64,000 bases of DNA from Sebastes aleutianus (taxonomy: Eukaryota > Chordata > Actinopteri > Perciformes > Sebastidae): NCBI GenBank assembly GCA_916700875.1, contig CAKAKS010000038.1, positions 10,149,719 to 10,213,718 on the forward strand. The letters run 5' to 3'. The notes beneath the pieces are model-generated. The model did not search any database and was not told the origin of the DNA. It was given only the letters and a program-made list of their open reading frames with translations. Shown here piece after piece: positions 21,315-33,800 of the stretch (its first letter is position 1; every line of letters begins with the position of its first letter). The translations under genes and the position numbers were made by a program.

Positions 21315-21603
21315 GGAAACACTTTTCAAGACGGTCACACAATACTCCTGTTTTGTGCCTCGTGCATGGTTTACATTTACTCGCCTTGTTTTCTTCTTCT
21401 TCTTCTTCTTCTTCTTCTTCTTCGTCCTCCTCCCAGCCAGTCAGATGTTGGTCAGAGCTCAAACGGCTTCAGTTTACATGGATGGATGTTGGCTCAGTAG
21501 TTGCTTTTATATAACGCCAAAGCTGAACTCGCTCTTTGTGTATCAAAATGTCACACATTCCTTTCACTAAAAGCGGTTTCTAAATCCCTTTTTTCAACAT
21601 GTT

Positions 21604-21609
21604 AATAAA
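21604..21609 (+). terminator. crabp2: Candidate crabp2 poly(A) signal
   Basis: AATAAA about 290 bp after the stop codon, followed by T/G-rich sequence. A (TTC)n run at 21392-21423 lies in the 3' UTR. Confidence 0.6.
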
Positions 21610-21649
21610 CTGTTTTATATGAATTCACTGTTTGATGATTCCTTTTCAA

Positions 21650-22807
21650 ACACTCATTCTTTATGCTGCCTCCTCCCTGCACCTCCCATTCCCTTGTCGT
21701 CCGTCTGCGTATCACTTTACATCACTGTCTGCCATTCATATTCTCCTGATTATTCCACACCCTTTCCATTTTGTCCATTTGCAATCGATTACCTTGTCCT
21801 CTGTGTGCTCTTGTGTCATCGCAGCTCACAACAATATGTACTCAATTAGTTTAAAAACTCCCAAAGACAATTCATATTTCATAAAGTCCGCTTTGAGGGA
21901 CATTTTGGCAAAGACGAGAGGGAAACAGGGAGTGGAAAGGAAAATGAGAGGGTGGTCATGAGAAAGTTATTTCATAGCATGAGGAGAGGTTATACTTTGT
22001 ATAATGTTCCCCTCTCCAGCTGTACCTACTTACAGAATGAGCTCAATAAAAAAATCCCCCACCCCCCTTTTTGCTTTGGCTGTGCACCCAGGTACAACGT
22101 GTTAATTGGCTTCCTCTTGCACCGTGCAAGATTTCCAGCTGCATCCCCTTAAAAACCCAACATAATGGATGCAAACAAAATATGCTTGAAATGTGAAGAG
22201 AGAGCACCGTTAGCTGAAAAACGATAGATTCAACAGTATTCAGAGTCCTTTAAAATCTTTCCTTTACTCAACTGTGTGGTTCAGTCTGAGGCGGACTTCA
22301 CTATGCTGTGAAAAATGGACCTTCGGGGTCTCTCAGGCACTTCCTGAGGAGAGCGCTGCTACGGTTCACAGGCTGTGATGGTTTTTCCAGGTTTTCAAAC
22401 AGTGTGAAGACAAGCGCCCCTCTGAAGTGCTTCCCAGTTTATACACAGTGCTGAGCAAGCAGCGGGAGGACTGGGCCTCCGCCGGGATGAATGATTTCAA
22501 TGACCTCTGTGGGTAAATGTGTGTCTGGAGAAACTACTCAGATCCTTTAATCAAGTAAAAGTACAAATACCATAATGTAAAAATACTCCATTACTTGTTT
22601 GTATAATCAGCAAAATGTACTTAAAAGCACTTGTTTTGAGAGATGTATTTCATTATTAGATTGTTGCATGATGCATCATTGTGGCAGGTTGAGGTGTAGC
22701 TAATTTTAACTACTTTACATACATTTAGGTAATTTAGTCCAACCTAGGGGTCGCTGCCACAGGGTGCTAAAACGCACTCTGTCTGATCAGGACCTTATGC
22801 TTTTGTG
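21650..22807. other. Intergenic, nothing recognised
   Basis: Unique-looking sequence with only short ORFs and no conserved exon that I can identify. Confidence 0.4.
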
Positions 22808-23140
22808 CTTTCTCCCTTTCCTTTCATGTGTAATATAGTTTTGTGTGCAAAGTTACAAACCCCGAAGTCCACGCTAAAGGGAGTTTGGCCTTGCTTGAAG
22901 TCCTGCCTTTTCTTCCGTAACGTGTTGATGTCACCAAGTAACACATTTGCATAATACTTGCCTTGCAGCTAGTTTGACACGCCCCCAGACAAAGCTAGTT
23001 AGAGCAGAACCGGAGTGAAGTCCGAAGAGTTTGGTTTGGTTAACCAATGAGGAACAGTGGGCCAGTTGACCAACCATGTTCTCGTAGAAACCCAAAATAC
23101 AAGTATGCACCTGAAAATGAGCATGATAAGCCCTCTTTAA
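22808..23140 (-). mobile_element. TTAA MITE, family C, inverted and degraded copy
   Basis: On the minus strand it begins TTAAAGAGGG (23140 downward) and parallels the copies at 24323-24839 and 40992-41494, including the shared TGCATACTTGTATTTTGGG and CATAATACTTGCC-like blocks. Confidence 0.7.
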
Positions 23141-23617
23141 TGGGGCAGGAAAGAAAAAAAAGAAGTTCTTCCACACAAAATTGCTCAAATTTGTTTTTTC
23201 TCTAATCTTTGCTTAATCATTAACAATGTGTTGTATTTTATACACTAATCATTTTTTTATTTGTAAAATCTTAATCTGTAAAGTAACTTGTAACGACAGC
23301 TGTCAAATAAATGTCTTGCAGTAAAAAGTGACAGAAAATGGAAATACAGCATTAAAATACAAGTACCTCAAAACAGCATTTCCACCACTGATCTGCATAC
23401 AGTTTGTGTCTGCGAGAAAGAAAGTATGCATGGCTTACGCAACTTCACTCATCATGTACAGTACGGGCTTATATGTCTCCCAGGCAGAAAGTATGTTTTC
23501 AATGGCCTCAGTGAAAACCATGTTATTGTGTAAGCACTCATCTAAACCGCAGCACATTAACTGCACTCTGGAGGGGATGGAAAGTTCCCTGCTATTTGCT
23601 CAATGAGAAAATTGGCA

Positions 23618-23628
23618 TCACACACACA

Positions 23629-23717
<89 letters not shown>
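23618..23717. repeat. (CACG)n/(CA)n microsatellite
   Basis: CACG tetramers (about 23624-23660) followed by a long CA run. Confidence 0.97.
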
Positions 23718-24322
23718 CCAAATACATGAGATGCCTGATTCTGTCCAAATGACCCCTTTGACTGATGGTTGTTATAGCCTCATAGGAGCAGCCTACAGTA
23801 AAGCAGCCAGTCCCTCCTTGTTAGCCGGGTCACTTTCCACACACAACTGTTATGCCAGTTCATTCCTCAGGCAGTGATGTCATGGAGCCTTGCCTTGCTC
23901 GATTGGCTGAGGAATGCTGTGGTTTTAGGACAGGGAGGCGCCCGCGAGTCCAGCGTTTGAATCGGGGCCATCTGGACCAATCATGACAAAGCAATTAGAG
24001 GAAATGATGAGTCACAGGAGTCAGCTGACAAACACAGATGCTGCCTGACCAGGACATAACGGCAAATGGAGCGAAGCCTGCGGGCAAGTTCAGGCAGACA
24101 AACACAAGCGCAGAAACATGATCATTCAGTGGCAACAGTTAAAGAAGCTTTCATCACTAATTTGGCTGTAAAAATGGCCGCTCATTCTTTGCTATCCATA
24201 CCACATTCATTTTCACCCCAGCATCTTCATGTGAGCTCTGTCTCTTCATGGTTCTCCATAAAAAAATCAGTTAATCTCAATGGTTGCATTGATCTAGGAA
24301 GTACACTTTTAGTGGCAGAATA

Positions 24323-24839
24323 TTAAAGAGGACCTATTGTGCTTATTTTCAGGTGCATACTTGTATTCTGGGCTTCTACTAGAACATGCTTACATACTTT
24401 AATGTTCAAAAAACGCTTTATTTTTCTCATACCGGCTGTGCTGCAGCACCTCTTTTCACCCTCTGTCTGAAACGCTCTGTTTGAGCTCCTCCCCCCAAGA
24501 AAAGCCCAGTCTGCTCTGATTGGTCAGCTGGTCCACTCTGTTGTGATTGGTCAACCCAACAAAACTTTTCGGACTCCGCTCTAACTAGCTTTGTTTGAGG
24601 GCGTTCCAAAGTAGCCGCTATAGGCAGGTATTATGCAAATGAGTTACTTGGTGACATCACCATGTTACGGAAGAAAAGGCGGGACTTCAAGCAAGGCGTT
24701 TCAGGCAGTTCAGGAGCAGTGTTTCTGTCTCCCTTTGGCATGGACTTTGTAACTTTGCAGGCCTTTTACATGCACACAAATCTATATAACACACTAAACG
24801 AAAGGGGAAAAGCACAACAGCATAATAGGTCCTCTTTAA
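24323..24839. mobile_element. TTAA MITE, family C, full length
   Basis: TTAAAGAGGACCTATTGTGC at 24323 and inverted AATAGGTCCTCTTTAA ending at 24839. The subterminal CATACTTGTATTCTGGGC block resembles that of family B, so the two families are related. Confidence 0.85.
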
Positions 24840-26422
24840 ACATAGAGTCTGAACTTTAAAACAGAAGTTTTACCTACAATTACCAGTCTTGTATTATGGA
24901 CATTAACTACGATTGTACCTAAGGATTACTTTCAACAATCAGTCAATTAATCTGTTCTTTATTTTGTCAATTAATAAATTGTTTTATCGCAAAAATTTCA
25001 GAAAATAACAAAAATGCCCATCACATGAGGCATAACATATGTTTTTTAGATTGTTTCAGAGGCCTGAAAAAGCAAAATGTTTAGAAATATGAAGATAATT
25101 TTATGTGGCATACACATTTTTTAAATTCTAGAGAGCCAAAAGTTTCCAGAGATGCTGTACCAAATATGTCAGGCTGAATTTTGGAGAAATGCGTTTAAAA
25201 TGATGTAGAGCATTTCCATTTGATGAAATGGTGCAGCCGTAAAAAAAAAATACGGAGCCCTGGATTTGAATATTTCACTTAGTGTAAACATTGTACAGCT
25301 TTGTAATGTGATACTGTCAGACAGTATGGAGCCAGATGATTTTTCAAACCTTAAAGCTCCTTAAAGGGGAAATTAAAGAACGCCCAACCGCTTTTTACAT
25401 ATATATTTATTTGTTAGTTAATGTATGCCTACTCATGCATAAATAGACAGTTGACATGTGTGAAGATCTGTTCATAAATAACAGCGGGGTCCAGAATGTA
25501 CAGTATGTGTATGAACACGACTGTGTGAGTACTGTATGCATGCGTGACAGTCTGACCTATGTGTATGTAAAGGGATCATATGACTGCCCTCACACATGTG
25601 ACCCAATGTGATTTGCAGGAGAGGAGAATGAAAAGAGACCAGGTTGGACTGTACAAGGGCATTAGGCCATGCAGTGTGTATAAACTAAAGGTGTAATCCT
25701 CTCTTGTGCTGCTCAACATGTGACTCCAGGGGTCATATATGAGAAGAAAAACCTATGAAAAGGTCCTTTAAGCATGCACCTTTCATACTGGACAAGCCAG
25801 AACCAATTCCAACAATTCTAGGAAATTCACATCTAATAAATTGCATGAAGGCAACATTTTTCGAGGAATCAATGATTCAAGATTAATTTTGAAGACGTGT
25901 GTCCGATGTAATAAAATAAGCTTAAAATAATTCATGTTTATTTTGCTGCACCTGAACAGTTACCTGCGTTCAAATTCCACATTCCTCCTGAAAATCTTAA
26001 TCAGCTGAGCTCAGAGAAGTGTTGGGGAAATTATTCCTTTAATACACAAGAGTGACATCTACTGGAAGAGGAGGAAAGTATATTTTTAAAACTGCAAAAT
26101 ATGAATATTAGCCAACAATTACATAAACACCAGGCAAAGACTGAGATCAAACCAACAGACAAACATTTTTAAGCTACAGCAAAATGCTAAGAGTGGAGTT
26201 AGGTTCCCAAATTATGATTATGTATTGAGTATTTGTCAAAACTATTATGTTTTTAATTCACAGATCAATAGTTTATAAGCAAAAAGTAAACAATTAATTT
26301 CTCTAAGAGTCAATGACAAATCTGAACACATTTTGGCAGTGAATTAATAAAATGCAAGATGCATATCTAATATCAATAATCTTGATTAAGATAATTCAAA
26401 TTGTATAAAATAATTGTCTAAA
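24840..26422. other. Intergenic, AT-rich, no gene
   Basis: Scattered old-repeat character (for example ATTAATCTGTTC near 24950) but no end pairs and no coding exons that I can support. Confidence 0.4.
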
Positions 26423-26886
26423 ACAGGTTTAGGTGCTATATAAATACTGTTAAACTATCAAAACACTCAATACACAGAGAAATACACACAGCCCGTATTC
26501 AGAAATTGTGCGTTTGAAACAAGCCGTTAGGATCTCTGTCCATTTGTGATGTCACAAATATACAATATATAGACCATAACACGGTTTTAAACATTACCAC
26601 TCTAAAAGTGTCCCAGTTTATTTTCCTGTTGCAGTGTATGTAAATAACATCAGCTGACAGGAAGTAAACATGAAACATTGTTGTCTAGCAACGCAATTCC
26701 ATTGCAATTCAATTGAAATGCACTAAAACGGAGCGTTTCAGACAGAGGGTAAATACAGGTATATTCAGGCAGACAGTATGAGGAAAATAAAGTTTTTTTT
26801 TAAACATTTAATCATGTAAACATGTTCTAGTAGAAACACAAAATACAAGTATGAACCTGAAAATGAGCACGATATGGGACCTTTAA
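26423..26886. mobile_element. TTAA MITE, family B, 5'-truncated
   Basis: Collinear with 13600-14067. It ends ATATGGGACCTTTAA at 26886. The left terminus is missing. Confidence 0.75.
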
Positions 26887-26941
26887 TGGCTATATTTATT
26901 GTACAATTAGGTATTAATCGCTTAAATGCTTTATTACTATT

Positions 26942-27290
26942 TAAGATAAGATAAGATAAGATATTCCTTTATAAGTCCCGCAGTGGGGAAATTTGCAGTG
27001 TACAACAGCAAAGGGGATGCAAAAAACAAGAAGCATCAGCTAACACAGTAAAAAAAGAGCTAAACAAAGTGTAACAAAATATAAACCATTTAAATAGAAG
27101 GAAGTATAAAAATAGGAGCAGTATATACAGTATTGACAATAAACAGACTATTAACAAAATTGCACAAGTGGAAAATGATATTGCACAGTGAGAATGAATT
27201 TATGAATGAAACTCCACCTGAAAATATCAGGTTATTGTCAGGTTTTTGGTGTGTAAGTGGTCTACTGGGAGCAGTGCTGGTTGTGGAGAC
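26942..27290. mobile_element. Retroelement 3'-tail repeat
   Basis: (TAAGA)n, then TTCCTTTATAAGTCCCGCAG, TGGGGAAATTTGCAGTGTAC and later GATATTGCACAGTGAG. This arrangement is typical of dispersed fish retroelement tails. It ends a little over 100 bp before the scamp3 promoter. Confidence 0.65.
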
Positions 27291-27399
27291 TGTACGTGAC
27301 TCTTGTGGTCATCCATAGTGATAACCGTTTTTTTAATTTATTTTATGTATTTAATTAAATTTTTCTTTTAATTTCTTTTTTTAATTGTTGGACTCTTTC

Positions 27400-27898
27400 A
27401 TGCAGGCCACGCCCCCTCGTGTCACCACGTGGTTCTCTCTCTGCCGCAGCAGATGTCACATGACCGACCGGAGTCTTCAGCTGGTTACTTCCTGTTCCGA
27501 GGCTGTTTGTTCTCTCTGAAAATAACGGATCTGCTTCTGCTATCCGAGGAGGACTAGCTACACGGCGACACCTGTAGTATCCAGATATCCTGACAGCCAG
27601 GACAGGACTGGAGGAGAGAAACAAACACCATATAGAAGGAATACAACCATCAAACATCAACAAATCAACCTGATCACCGTGTTCATTGTTGTTTAACCTG
27701 CTGGAGGAGATGAGCACCGGAGGGGCGGGTAGCTAGTTGACAGATAAACCGACTACACCGCCCGCCCTTTCATATCAGAGAAAAAAAACATTTATCTGCT
27801 GAATCTGCAGACACTTTTACTTCCTCTCTCCCTGTGACGTTATCAGCAGCAAGAAGAGGTGGCTAACTAGCTCTGTTTTCCTCCAAAACAACCTGATT
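27400..27898 (+). promoter_or_regulatory. scamp3: scamp3 promoter and 5' UTR
   Basis: CpG-rich segment with a GC box (CCACGCCCCCTC, about 27407-27418), a CACGTG E-box (27426-27431), GTCACATGAC (27455-27464, one mismatch from the CLEAR core GTCACGTGAC) and an ETS-like ACTTCCTGTTCC (about 27487-27498). The start site is inferred to lie near 27500-27600. Confidence 0.6.
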
Positions 27899-30800
27899 AT
27901 GTCCAAATACACCAGCTTTCCTGAGCCGATGGACGACCACAACCCTTTCCAAGTGGGTGATATGAAATCTTAATATTTCATGGTGTGTGTTTGATGAGTG
28001 CAAGTCATTGATGTTGGCTCTGTGTGTGTAATAGCTGGCGTGTTGTTGCTCATGTGACGTGTGTGTGTGTGTGTGGTTTTATTCAGGGCCTTCATCTCTG
28101 CACACTTGTAGCTCTCTAATATTAACAATGCATGCATCAATAGAAACCACTCAGGTTTGTAAAGTGATGGGATTAATGTTGCAGAAGGAAGTCAAACAAA
28201 TAATGCAAATTTAATAACCATTTGTTTGCTTTTGCTTTGTATTTTTGTGTCTGCTATAATAGGACCCTGCAGTGACTCAACACAGCAGCAACACAGGATA
28301 TGCCACACTGGACCTTTACAACCCATTTGATAATACTACTGCAGTGAGTAATGTGTCTTATCTGTGAGATAACAGGGGATAATTGTTGATGATGTACTAC
28401 AGATAATGGAAAACACAACAGTGTTATACCTAGGCTTGCCTTGCTATGCTTTCTTTTGCAAAAGGACAGAATAGGATACAGTATATGTGTGTGTATATAT
28501 TTCAAACAAAACATTGGAAGGACCCCCGATGTGTCTTTGAGTCCAACTCTTCGGCTTAACTCCTGTGCTTGTTTTATGCATGTTAGTGCGGTAGATGATA
28601 GGGTGTACTGTCCTAGACCTCTAACAATTTATCATTATTTGTTTTTATTTATTTATTTTTAATTTAATTTAATTTAATTTAATTTAATTTATATATTTTA
28701 CTATTTATTTTATTTGAATATTTGTGTGTATTTATTTATATTTATTTTTGTACAGTTGTTTTTTTCAGTGCCCTGGGTATTGTCATGGGTGGGATATCTA
28801 TCAGTCCAAACATTGTCAGAGTTGTATTAACAAAATTCAGAAATAAACTCTGTGTTAAAAAAAAAAAAAAGAATAGAGGCAAAAATGTACAGGTATATAT
28901 TTATTATTGATATTCAGCATCAGGCACATTTCCACAAAAAATTCTTTCAAGTATTGTTTGCATACATCATCCATTTATGTTTGTCTGAATTTACATAATA
29001 CATTTAAGATTTAATTATGTAAGCAATTGTGTAAACACGAAATTGCAGAAATGTAGCCAGATAATTGGAGCTGCGACGATTAATTGTTATTTGTCAACCA
29101 TTAAATTAATCGCCAACTGTTTTGATGATCAATTAATCGGTTTGAGTAATATTTTAAGAAAAAATAAAATTCTCTGATTACAGAGATTTCTTTACTCCTC
29201 TATTGTTGAGTTGTGGACAAAACGAGACATTTGAGGACATCATCTTTTTTTTTTTTAGATTAGAGATTTATTTGTTCGCACAATAAAACAAAGCAGCAGA
29301 AATACAACAACAAAAGAAAGTTGTGCAGGTGAGATTAAAAAAATACCACGGGGTTTATACAGTAGAAGGAATCTCACCTCAATAAACATCATAAGCAAAT
29401 ACAAACAACATATAATCAACAAAAGTAAAAAAACAAACATAAAATCCAAAAGCAAACATACAGTAAGCAACATAAATCAATCAGAAACATAAAATATATA
29501 AATAATATATACGTATGTGTGTGTATCTTTGGCTTTGGGAAACATTGATCAACATTTTCACCATTTTCTGACATTTTATAGACCAAACAACTAATCAAAA
29601 TAATAATCAATAGATTAATCGACAATGAAAATAATTGTTAGTTGTAGCCCTACAGATAATCAGACTGAATTGTCATTTAATTTAATGTTTATTCTGAAAG
29701 TCTGTAGCTTGCATATTGTGTTTACAGTGTCTTATCAGCCTGCTTCCAGAGATGGCTGCAAGCGAACGGAGGTTATAAAAACTAATGAATAATCTTGGGC
29801 CTTTCGTGGTAGTGAATGAGAACATTTTGAATAAATTGTGAATAAAAAGTGCTTTTTAAAATTTGAAAACAAAAATAAGCTAAAGATTTGTCTGTTTAAT
29901 TGTTCAACAGATAAAGGAGCTAACTGCGTTTTAACTTTGTGAGTCGCTGCAGAGCTTCCGTAGCTTGATAATCAGACCGAAAGTCATTTCGTTTCACTTC
30001 CTTGATTAATTTTGTCTGATTCGATGAACAAATCACAGACGATGGTGGCCGTTCAGTTGTCTGAAGCCAGGCTAGAAAAACCTCTCTGAGAGACCTCAAA
30101 AGTGTGTAATAAAACAGTAGCTGATCTCGTGCTTTAGTGGAGCAAGTTATCAACTGACATTATATCTGTATTAAAATAGCCCAAACCAGTTGACACACAG
30201 TAAGGCTGGTTATCCAGCTTTAATGAGGACTGGATTGCACATGAATGAACTTCATTATACAGACTTTGTGTCTTAAAATGACCAAAATATACACTTTGCC
30301 ATGTGACATACATGTCATAGAGTTTAGTGTCCTTGTTGCTAGGAAACAGCTTGGGCCTAAGTTATGGACCGTGTCATTGGTAGTTTTGTTGCTAGGAAAC
30401 AGCTTGGATCCACGTGTACTTCCTGTGAGCTGTTGATATTGGGAAATACCGCAGCAACAGGAACTATACTCAGATTTGACTGTTTTTGAAACTGACCTAG
30501 TTGATCTCTGTCACCTCGAACTGAGTTCATGAGAACAATGGAGATTTGTCAAGTATTTCATACTCTTATCAACATGGGAGTGGACAAATATGCTGCTTTA
30601 TGCAAATGTATGTATATATTTATTATTGGAAATCAATTATTATCTATTACCTATATTGTCTCGAAACCCTCACAGGTACTGCATGTAGCATAAAAAAAAA
30701 AACATGCTCAAATCATAACATGGCAAACTGCAGCCCAACAGACAACAACAGCTGTCAGTGTGTCAGTGTGTTGACCTGACTATGACTTGCCCCAAACTGC

Positions 30801-33800
30801 ATGTGATTATCATAAAGTGGGCATGTCTGTAAAGGGGAGACTCGTGGGTACCCATAGAACCCATTTACATTCACATATCTAGAGGTCAGAGGTTAAAGGA
30901 CCCCTTTGAAATGCCCATGACAGTTTTTCCTCGCCAAAATTTAGCACACGTTTGGAGCATTATTTAGCCTCCTAGTATGACATGCCCATACCAATGGATT
31001 CTTTAGGTTTTCTAGTTTCCTATGATGCCAGTATCTTCACTCTAGCTTTAAAACGGAGCCTGCTACAACCTCCGGAAGATTGATTGCATTAGTGGATTAT
31101 TGGATTGCGTTAATGGATTATTTAATTGTGATTTGTTTTGATTTTGCCAGCATGTTTTGTCAGTGATTTATACATTTTGTTGTAGACATAAAGATCTAAA
31201 CATATTGTGATTGTAAAAAATTATTCAAATAGTTTTTCTTTTTTTTTTTTTTTGTTTTTTAAATGTCAGTAAAATTAAAAAAAAAATGTAAGTTAGTTTC
31301 AGTGTGCAGTAAGTGGTGCATGCATGAATGTGATTAATGATGTCTGTTTTTTTCTCCAGCCTCCACCTCCGTATGAAGCCACCTCTCCCTCTGCTCCAGC
31401 TGTGCCTGCACAGACCCCACCCAGCAGGACGACACCCACCGAGCCTCGCAATTATGGCTCCTATAGCTCCCAGGTATCCACGCTGCAATGCAACACTTGT
31501 TGCTGCGCATCCTTTACGTAATCCTTCCCATTATTTATGACACATACACAACCTCTCTCTGTGACAAGCAGTTCTGATGCACCGTTTACTTTGTGTTATT
31601 GCTGTGTTAGACTGCGGCGAGCGCTACCACAGCAGAGCTCCTAAGGAAGCAGGAGGAGCTGGAGAAGAAAGCCCAGGAGCTGGAGAGGAGAGAGAGGGAG
31701 CTGGAGTCACACAGCCTGGGACCTGGAGCTAGTAAGAGAAAGGAAATAAATACCTAGGATGCCTAAATGTGTTATTGATTTAGTAATTTCAAAAGAAATC
31801 GCTGTTAGTGATGTTTTCCCACTGTTCTCTTCATCAGCACGTCAGAATAACTGGCCCCCGCTGCCGTCGTTCTGCCCGGTGGGTCCCTGCTTCTACCAGG
31901 ACATCAATGTGGAGATCACTCAGCGCTTCCAGCGCACCGTCACCATCATGTATTACTTCTGGATGTGTGAGTTCCTGTAACTCTTACTATGCGTTGTTGT
32001 GTGAATTCCCAGTATCATTGTTGCAACATCAGAGTCATAACATGACTATTAAAGTGTTAGAGCTCCCCCAGAGGTTTGGGTGGTGTGGTGTGACACTTAA
32101 AGGGATAGTTCGGGTGTTTTGAAGTGGGGTAAGATAAAGGGGGGATAATATTCTAAATATAACGTACACTTAAACTGATATAGATTTTTTTTTTTGGTGA
32201 GCTTTTCTTTGGGTGTTTAAAATACGCTTTGCAGCCAGCCCCCTCCACATCAGTGCATTGCTTTGCTTCCATTCGGTAACTCCTGTCTGCTTCTCCAAAC
32301 TGGGGTCGTGCCTCATACAACCCCACTTCAAAACACCCGAACTATCCTTTTTAAGATGTATCGGTGGAAGGTGGTGTTTTTTGTAACTGAAAGAATCACT
32401 TAAGAAATTGAACCTAGAGCTGACTCATGTCCGTGTGCCTCCTACTGTTCTGTCTGGACTACGAGCTGGAATGTTTGTACAAAGACTTTTGACACTTAAC
32501 TGCCAAATGGAGGACTTTGGCAGGAACCAACTGAAATTTGTGTCCACCTAAATGTGAAGAGGGTTCAGCTGTCTTCACCTGAGGCATCTACTGCACACAA
32601 GAACCAATTCAAATGGTTGAATATAAGTAAGTTGTTCTTATTAAGCGACCCAAAGCTTCAGGTCGTAATTGTTCTCCACAACCCGTCAGCTCGCACGGCG
32701 GGGGAGAAGTCAAAGTGGTCTAAAATTAGTCTAGTGTCAGTGATTTACGTCGTCACTTCATGAGAGCCTCCTTCCGGTTGGAGATGCGTAACTATGGTAA
32801 CCTGTGCCAACCTCAAATGACCAAGATGATTTGTGAGAATCAAAGTCTGAACTATTTAAAAAAATATTATATTATGCCTTTCAGAGTGAAATCTTATACT
32901 TGCACTTAAATTGAAGCGTTACTGAGTTTACAGAGCTGTCCGTCAACAATCTGTTATGAACATTGTCGCCACTGCCGCATTGCATTGTGGGATATTTACA
33001 GAAAATAGTATGCACTATTGGTTTCATACTACTGTTTTAGCGTACTGAATAGCGTGTTAGTATGGAATTTCAGAAGCAACCTGCGTCACATACATGTTCA
33101 CAAATAAATCTTCGGGTTCTGGCATCATTTTGAAAATGACGGAGAGCGAGAGAGACAGAAAGAGGGCGAGAAAGTGAGGCAGAAAGTAACCGCATAAGAG
33201 AGGGACTGGGCGAGCATCAAAAGTGGAATTAAACAGTCTTGCGCCGGGACCGAGGGACAGCCGAAAGAGCCAGCTCCAAACCTTCGCAGCAGGCAAAGGA
33301 AGGTAATAAATGGCGTCATATTGCATCAGCCAAAGTCCTGACAAGTTGGCTCTTTCTTCCCAGTGGGGAGGGGTGTGTTGGATTTGTGTTCTAGTCCACA
33401 GCTCTGTAATAAAATCAACAAAGACTCAATCTATACGTTCAGGCTGCACTGCTGTTCATTCTTGTTCAACCGCTCCCATTCATCCCTCTTGTCTCCTCCT
33501 CCTATTTTATCAATGTCCAGTCTGCACTTGCACGCTGCTCTTCAACCTGATCTCCTCCCTGGCCATGTTCTGCGTGGACCAGTCGGGTGGTGTCGGTGTT
33601 GGCCTGGGCCTCGCCATCCTCTGGAACCTCCTCTTCACCCCCTGCTCCTTCGTCTGTTGGTACCGACCTGTGTACAAAGCCTTCAGGTGTGTACCGCCAT
33701 CTGTTTTTGCTCTTTTCTATGCCAGCTACATAAAACATAAATGGTGTTGAGCTGTTACATTAATTCTTTTTTTCTCTCCTCTTTCTAGGAGTGACAGCTC

